Positions 60,263 through 64,000 of a stretch of DNA of 64,000 nt are shown here, one piece after another. The notes under the pieces are model-generated. The model saw only the letters and a program-made list of their open reading frames with translations, searched no databases and was not told the origin of the DNA. Within the stretch, counting starts at the first letter, position 1, and each line of letters starts with the position of its first letter. Origin of the DNA: DT-110 sp964342305 (lineage in GTDB: Bacteria > Bacteroidota > Bacteroidia > Chitinophagales > Saprospiraceae); NCBI GenBank assembly GCA_964342305.1, contig CAYFGK010000001.1, positions 1-64,000 on the forward strand, written 5' to 3'. A program made the translations under genes and the position numbers.

Positions 60263-61342
60263 ATGAAACGCAAACGTTTGTACAACCTCGTCAATGGCGA
60301 GGAGCTCAAGCGTCGTATGCTCGAATCTGACGAAGATCGCACGACGCTCTCTTTTTATCGCTACCAAAATCTGGAAAACCCGCGTCAGTTTCGGAACCAA
60401 TTATTCGCCGGACTGGATGAGTTGGGAGTTTGTGGCCGAATTTACGTAGCCAAAGAAGGCATCAACGGTCAGATTTCCATTCCTACTGCCCATTTGAACA
60501 ACCTCCGGGAATATCTGGAAGCGACCTTCCCCTGGACCGCAGGTATGCGGTTCAATATCGCCATCGACGACGACGGAAAGTCATTTTACAAACTCAAGAT
60601 CAAGGTGCGTGAGAAGATCGTGGCCGACGGGCTGGACGATGCTTCCTTCGATGTGACTAAGCGCGGGAAGCACCTAAGTGCCCGGGAGGTTAATGAATTA
60701 ATGGATAATCCCGACACGGTGGTCATCGATATGCGCAACCACTACGAGAGTGAGGTCGGACATTTCGAAGGCGCTATTTGTCCGGATGTGGAGACTTTCC
60801 GTGAGGCTCTTCCGATTGTCGAAGAAATGCTTGAATCGAAGAAAGATAAGCCGCTGATCATGTATTGCACGGGAGGTATCCGTTGTGAAAAGGCCAGTGC
60901 CTACTATCTGCACAAAGGCTTTGAGAAGGTATATATGATCGACGGAGGGATTATTGAGTATGCCCGTCAGTGTAAGGAACAGGGTTTACCGATCCGCTTT
61001 CGCGGAAAAAACTTTGTATTCGACGAGCGCCTGGGCGAACGCATCAGTGAGGAGATCATTTCGGAATGCCACCAGTGCGGCAAGCCATGTGATACACATA
61101 AGGATTGTGCGAACGACGCCTGTCATATTCTGTTTATCCAGTGTGATGAGTGTGCGGAGAAATACGACGATTGTTGTTCGGCCACTTGCTCGGACTTTCT
61201 CAAATTACCTGAAGAAAAGCAGTCGGAACTTCGAGATCAGATTGAATTTAACGGCAAGAAATTTGGAAAGGGCCGGTATAAGGCTGCCCGCAGGGGGGAA
61301 GAGCTGATTGAAGCTAGTCTAGTACAGGAATATCTGAAGTAG
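60263..61342 (+). CDS. trhO: tRNA uridine(34) hydroxylase (rhodanese-related)
   Basis: A 359-residue TrhO/YceA-type protein, which hydroxylates U34 of tRNA as part of 5-alkoxyuridine synthesis. The acylphosphatase-like N-terminal domain ends near residue 105; the rhodanese domain (about 130-235) has its active-site Cys in MYCTGGIRCEKASAYY. The tail holds four CxxC-like pairs (CHQCGKPC, CDTHKDC, CDECAEKYDDCC), probably a zinc site. The start at 60263 is used; its 3' end overlaps the transposase gene by 29 bp. Confidence 0.92.
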   Translation: MKRKRLYNLVNGEELKRRMLESDEDRTTLSFYRYQNLENPRQFRNQLFAGLDELGVCGRIYVAKEGINGQISIPTAHLNNLREYLEATFPWTAGMRFNIAIDDDGKSFYKLKIKVREKIVADGLDDASFDVTKRGKHLSAREVNELMDNPDTVVIDMRNHYESEVGHFEGAICPDVETFREALPIVEEMLESKKDKPLIMYCTGGIRCEKASAYYLHKGFEKVYMIDGGIIEYARQCKEQGLPIRFRGKNFVFDERLGERISEEIISECHQCGKPCDTHKDCANDACHILFIQCDECAEKYDDCCSATCSDFLKLPEEKQSELRDQIEFNGKKFGKGRYKAARRGEELIEASLVQEYLK

Positions 61343-62048
61343 TTGGATGGACTGTGTCTCCCTCCAGCCATGATTCAGGAATAGGTTTTACGCCATAGGG
61401 GCCCTGTTGGTGATATGCCAGCAGGGCTTCTCTGTTTTCGAACCAGGTGGTAGGTTCGAAGGTGTTTAGCCAGGGTTGTGAGTATCCTTCGTACGCATGG
61501 TAAGAGTTCCAGGCCCATTCCCGAAAATCATCGACCAGGCCGTGCTTTTGCGGATTGGTGTGGATGTAATACAGGAGGTAATTCATGTATTCCGGGTTAA
61601 CGACGAGGAGCCGTTTGAAGGGTTTTTGGAAGACGGATCCGTGGCGACCGTACATTTTATTGAACATTTGGGAGTAGGCGATGAAGAACCGTCGGAATTG
61701 GCTGGAGATGAGTAAGGGGATGTTATCGGAATGCGGATCAGATAAAAAGTCTTTTTCTTTTTTTGAAAGCGTAATGTCATGACGCTTTTTAGATTTCAGG
61801 TTGATTAGTATTTCTTCTTTGCTTTTGATTTGCACCAATAGGTGAAAATGATTTGGGAGTAAGCAATATGCATAAAGGTTCAAAAAGCCTCCTAAATAGT
61901 AATTGAGCTTAGACATGAAATAAAGGCAATTAGCATTATTAGGGAAAATCACCTCGCTATTGTTGCTTCTATTGTAAATATGGAAGACAAAATTTTCTTC
62001 GAGCGTTGCGTGAAATAATTTTTCACGAAGATGGGGTAGTACGAACAT
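61314..62048 (-). CDS. REP-associated tyrosine transposase-like protein (Y1/RAYT)
   Basis: A 244-residue HUH-type single-strand transposase relative. The HUH motif is H67-F-H69 in LLPNHFHLLVQ, and LLYYIHTNPQKHGLV carries the Tyr helix and NP motif typical of RAYT proteins. The start at 62048 is chosen because the upstream 44 codons run through a 20-bp-arm hairpin and look non-coding. RAYTs act on REP-type hairpins in trans. It overlaps the end of trhO on the other strand. Confidence 0.85.
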   Translation of the reverse strand: MFVLPHLREKLFHATLEENFVFHIYNRSNNSEVIFPNNANCLYFMSKLNYYLGGFLNLYAYCLLPNHFHLLVQIKSKEEILINLKSKKRHDITLSKKEKDFLSDPHSDNIPLLISSQFRRFFIAYSQMFNKMYGRHGSVFQKPFKRLLVVNPEYMNYLLYYIHTNPQKHGLVDDFREWAWNSYHAYEGYSQPWLNTFEPTTWFENREALLAYHQQGPYGVKPIPESWLEGDTVHPTTSDIPVLD

Positions 62049-62143
62049 GGATAAAATTTCGTAGTAAATAGAAGGTTTTGAGGCAGAAAGGCAACTACGA
62101 AAAGTCAGGAAGATGACCAATTGTGGATAAAAATGTGGAAAAC

Positions 62144-62186
62144 TTTGCGATGGCATCGGGGATAGCATCCCCGATGCCATCGCAAA
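62144..62186. repeat. 20-bp-arm hairpin upstream of the RAYT gene
   Basis: Arms TTTGCGATGGCATCGGGGAT and its exact reverse complement flank a 3-nt AGC loop, about 96 bp upstream of the transposase start. It is a candidate REP substrate of the adjacent RAYT. Coordinates may be off by one base. Confidence 0.75.
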
Positions 62187-62225
62187 AAAAAAGAGCCCAA
62201 CCCCATTACAAGGCCAGGCTCAAAA
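62184..62225 (-). terminator. Rho-independent terminator of the amidohydrolase gene
   Basis: On the minus strand GAGCC and GGGCTC form the stem and are followed by nine T. It is 30 bp beyond the stop codon of the amidohydrolase at 62252, and touches the RAYT hairpin. Coordinates may be off by one base. Confidence 0.7.
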
Positions 62226-62251
62226 TTATAGGACTTTCGTCCTATCCGTAT

Positions 62252-63535
62252 TTATTTACGTACTCCCGGACTACGATCCAGGAACTCCTCGTACAATTGA
62301 ATGTGGCGACTGTCAATCGGTACCTGATACCCGTCGATGAACAGGTATACAATATTCGACTTCATCTCAAAAGGATCGCCCGTGCTGACAAATAAATTGG
62401 CTGTCTTGCCGACTTCCAGCGACCCCAGCTTGTCATCCACTCCAAACATCTCGGCCGGGTTGATCGTCACCGCCTTCAACGCCTCTTCTTTGCCCAGACC
62501 ATACGTGGCCGCAAAACCGGCGTTGAACGGTAAATTACGAACATTCTCCGCTTCATTCGTCCGGATAGCTACCTTAACGCCCGCCTCGTGCATCAAACCC
62601 GCATTGGCGTATGGACGATCGTAACGATCCGACGGACGAGTCGGAGTGCTCAGAACCGGTCCGGTGATCACCGGAATGCCAGCCTCAGCCAATTCCTCGG
62701 CAACCCGCCAGCCTTCCGCAACACCCGTGAAAATAGGCTTGGGAATCTCGCGCTCCTTGACCCATTTGATAGCTGCCTTAATGTCGGCCGCTTTGTCAAC
62801 GTCGATCATCAAAGCAGCATCGCCTTCCATGACCGGGATCATGGCATCCATCTCGGGTCGGTAAGGCGCATCGTCCCCCTCCTTGACCTTCATGTACAAC
62901 TCTACCTGCCCCCAGATGTCGTTGATCTCCTTCAGGTTCTTTTCGTAGGCTTTTTTAATCTCGTCTTCGGAGCGGCGATCCCACCATCCCCTCTTACCGG
63001 AATTCGGGAAGTTCATTACCACTCCCTTAAATCCAGCGAACATCTGATCGGGAGTATACCCCACCAGATTGATCAATGACGCCGTACCGGGGAATAAACC
63101 ACCCGTAGGTACTGTAATTACCGAAGTAACGCCATTTACCCGGGTTACGGGTATAGCTGCCGAGTTGGGGTTTACCGCCGTCAGCGCCTGCATATGTGGG
63201 GTGAATTCACCCAATTCGTTATCGTCATTTGTTAGTGAAACAGATCCTACTTCCGACAATCCAAGCCGCGTACCTCCATCGATCATACCGGGGTAAATGT
63301 AGTGGTCGGTGCAATCGATCGTCGTTGCGTCACTCGGTACCGTAACGTTGCTGCCCAATGCAGCAATCTGACCGTCACGGATCACAAGGGTTCCTCCCTC
63401 GATCGTACCGTTCGTGACCGTCACAATGGTGGCGTTGGTAAGTGCAAAAGTTCCCTCCTGGGCCTTCTCGACCTGGGCGCTCAGTCCCACCGTCACAAAG
63501 AGACAGCCAATTAGGGCTATTATAGAACGTATCAT
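62252..63535 (-). CDS. Amidohydrolase-family protein lacking the HxH site, exported
   Basis: A 427-residue protein of the amidohydrolase superfamily with a signal peptide (about 1-20). Normal enzymes have PGxxDxHxHxG at the first strand; here it is YPGMIDGGTRLGL, so both metal His are absent. Late features remain (NPAEMFGVDDKLGSLEVGKTANLFV). It may be a binding protein or use a different metal set. It probably shares an operon with the second amidohydrolase, with a gap of 27 bp. The terminator is at 62184. Confidence 0.82.
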   Translation of the reverse strand: MIRSIIALIGCLFVTVGLSAQVEKAQEGTFALTNATIVTVTNGTIEGGTLVIRDGQIAALGSNVTVPSDATTIDCTDHYIYPGMIDGGTRLGLSEVGSVSLTNDDNELGEFTPHMQALTAVNPNSAAIPVTRVNGVTSVITVPTGGLFPGTASLINLVGYTPDQMFAGFKGVVMNFPNSGKRGWWDRRSEDEIKKAYEKNLKEINDIWGQVELYMKVKEGDDAPYRPEMDAMIPVMEGDAALMIDVDKAADIKAAIKWVKEREIPKPIFTGVAEGWRVAEELAEAGIPVITGPVLSTPTRPSDRYDRPYANAGLMHEAGVKVAIRTNEAENVRNLPFNAGFAATYGLGKEEALKAVTINPAEMFGVDDKLGSLEVGKTANLFVSTGDPFEMKSNIVYLFIDGYQVPIDSRHIQLYEEFLDRSPGVRK

Positions 63536-63562
63536 ATATATTATTTTTTTAAAATTTACGGA

Positions 63563-64000
63563 TTACCCACGGAACAACTCCTCAAAAGTCATGTACGTAC
63601 CCTGCATGCAGTTTTCGTGGTCGTGGTCGTCGATATCCTGGAAAAATGCGGGCATTACTTCTTCGGGATCAACGTCCAGACGCATGTCAGCGGGATCTTC
63701 TTCTCGGTCAAAGTACACCACGCCGTCCACGATTGTCTTCATCGGAATTGCGTAGATCGATAGCGGGTGCGCACTGAAGATGGCAATATCGGCGTCCTTC
63801 CCTTTCTCCAGGGATCCCACGCGGTCGTCAATACCCAGCTGCTTGGCGGGGTTAATGGTGATCAGCGACAGAGCCTGCTCGTCGGTCAGACCACCGTAGC
63901 GCTGGGTCTTGGCTGCTTCGTGATACAGGTGGCGGATCAACTCTCCGGAGTCGGAGTTGATCGAAGTCGTTACGCCGTTTTCCGTAAGGATGGCCGCATT
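63563..64000 (-). CDS. Amidohydrolase-family protein, partial
   Basis: The 3' part (about 145 codons) of a second amidohydrolase; the frame stays open to the window edge. INSDSGELIRHL gives the metal-binding Asp, and the C-terminal region NPAKQLGIDDRVGSLEKGKDADIAIFSAHP is typical of the superfamily. It ends with an Asp/His-rich stretch (FFQDIDDHDHEN) that could bind metal. The start is outside the window. Next gene in the operon is 62252-63535. Confidence 0.85.
   Translation of the reverse strand, partial: NAAILTENGVTTSINSDSGELIRHLYHEAAKTQRYGGLTDEQALSLITINPAKQLGIDDRVGSLEKGKDADIAIFSAHPLSIYAIPMKTIVDGVVYFDREEDPADMRLDVDPEEVMPAFFQDIDDHDHENCMQGTYMTFEELFRG

Noticed and set aside
1..64000. CRISPR arrays, tRNA and rRNA genes
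   Set aside because: Spacers were read on both strands and no array of regular repeats with unique spacers, no tRNA T-arm pattern and no rRNA segment was recognised. A covariance search would settle tRNAs.

Overview
The window looks like chromosomal DNA of a Bacteroidota bacterium, most likely from the Saprospiria (Lewinella-like). The evidence is: a carboxypeptidase-regulatory-like/TonB receptor, two proteins with C-terminal type IX secretion (T9SS) sorting-type domains, a giant gingipain-type C25 protease, a short-form glucan phosphorylase, many Sec lipoproteins, Bacteroidota-type promoters (TTG or TTTG, about 21 nt, TAnnTTTG), and few recognisable Shine-Dalgarno sequences. The genus is inference. 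I saw no rRNA, tRNA, CRISPR array, prophage or complete IS.

Layout. 0.1-6 kb: a BlaI-type repressor behind three matching palindromic operators, overlapping an M56 (BlaR1-like) membrane protease that carries about 14 ankyrin repeats instead of a penicillin sensor, then a TonB-dependent receptor. 6-13 kb: amidohydrolase lipoprotein, alpha/beta hydrolase, class-A beta-lactamase-like serine hydrolase, outer-membrane barrel, mannose-1-phosphate guanylyltransferase, and a DUF559 cassette with terminal inverted repeats. 13.9-15.2 kb: three small secreted proteins in one operon. 15.5-19.8 kb: a tightly overlapping glycan operon (two glycosyltransferases, flippase, acyltransferase), meeting a 1559-residue C25 protease gene tail to tail. 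24.5-31 kb: rhomboid protease, four-helix-bundle protein, cysC-cysD-cysN sulfate activation, MauG-type di-haem peroxidase. 31.4-36.4 kb: metH and queA. 36.7-43.1 kb: a secreted T9SS protein, lhgO, a three-gene amino-sugar pathway (aminotransferase, acetyltransferase, dehydrogenase) and a lectin-OmpA fusion. 43-50.8 kb: glucan phosphorylase, an envelope pair of unknown role, an M23 peptidase and kdsD. 51-61.3 kb: recQ, aroQ, rnpA, radC, an ABC exporter, an aspartoacylase-like enzyme, an AlkA-like glycosylase, a GNAT enzyme and trhO. 61.3-64 kb: a REP-associated (RAYT-type) transposase and two amidohydrolases, the second cut by the window edge.

Glycan synthesis is spread over the window (GDP-mannose, UDP-diacetamido-uronate, arabinose-5-phosphate, glycosyltransferases, flippase), pointing to a complex surface polysaccharide. 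Intergenic DNA is unusually rich in structured small repeats. They include a 14-bp T-tract plus GAAA-loop mini-hairpin (nine exact copies, several inside genes), a 124-bp structured element in two copies, a MITE, a 31-bp perfect inverted repeat between cysD and cysN, a compact three-way junction, a 30-bp repeat built on GTCCGTACGGAC, and families of GGTTTGA and hexamer repeats. A RAYT-type transposase in the same window is a possible but unproven agent for some of them.
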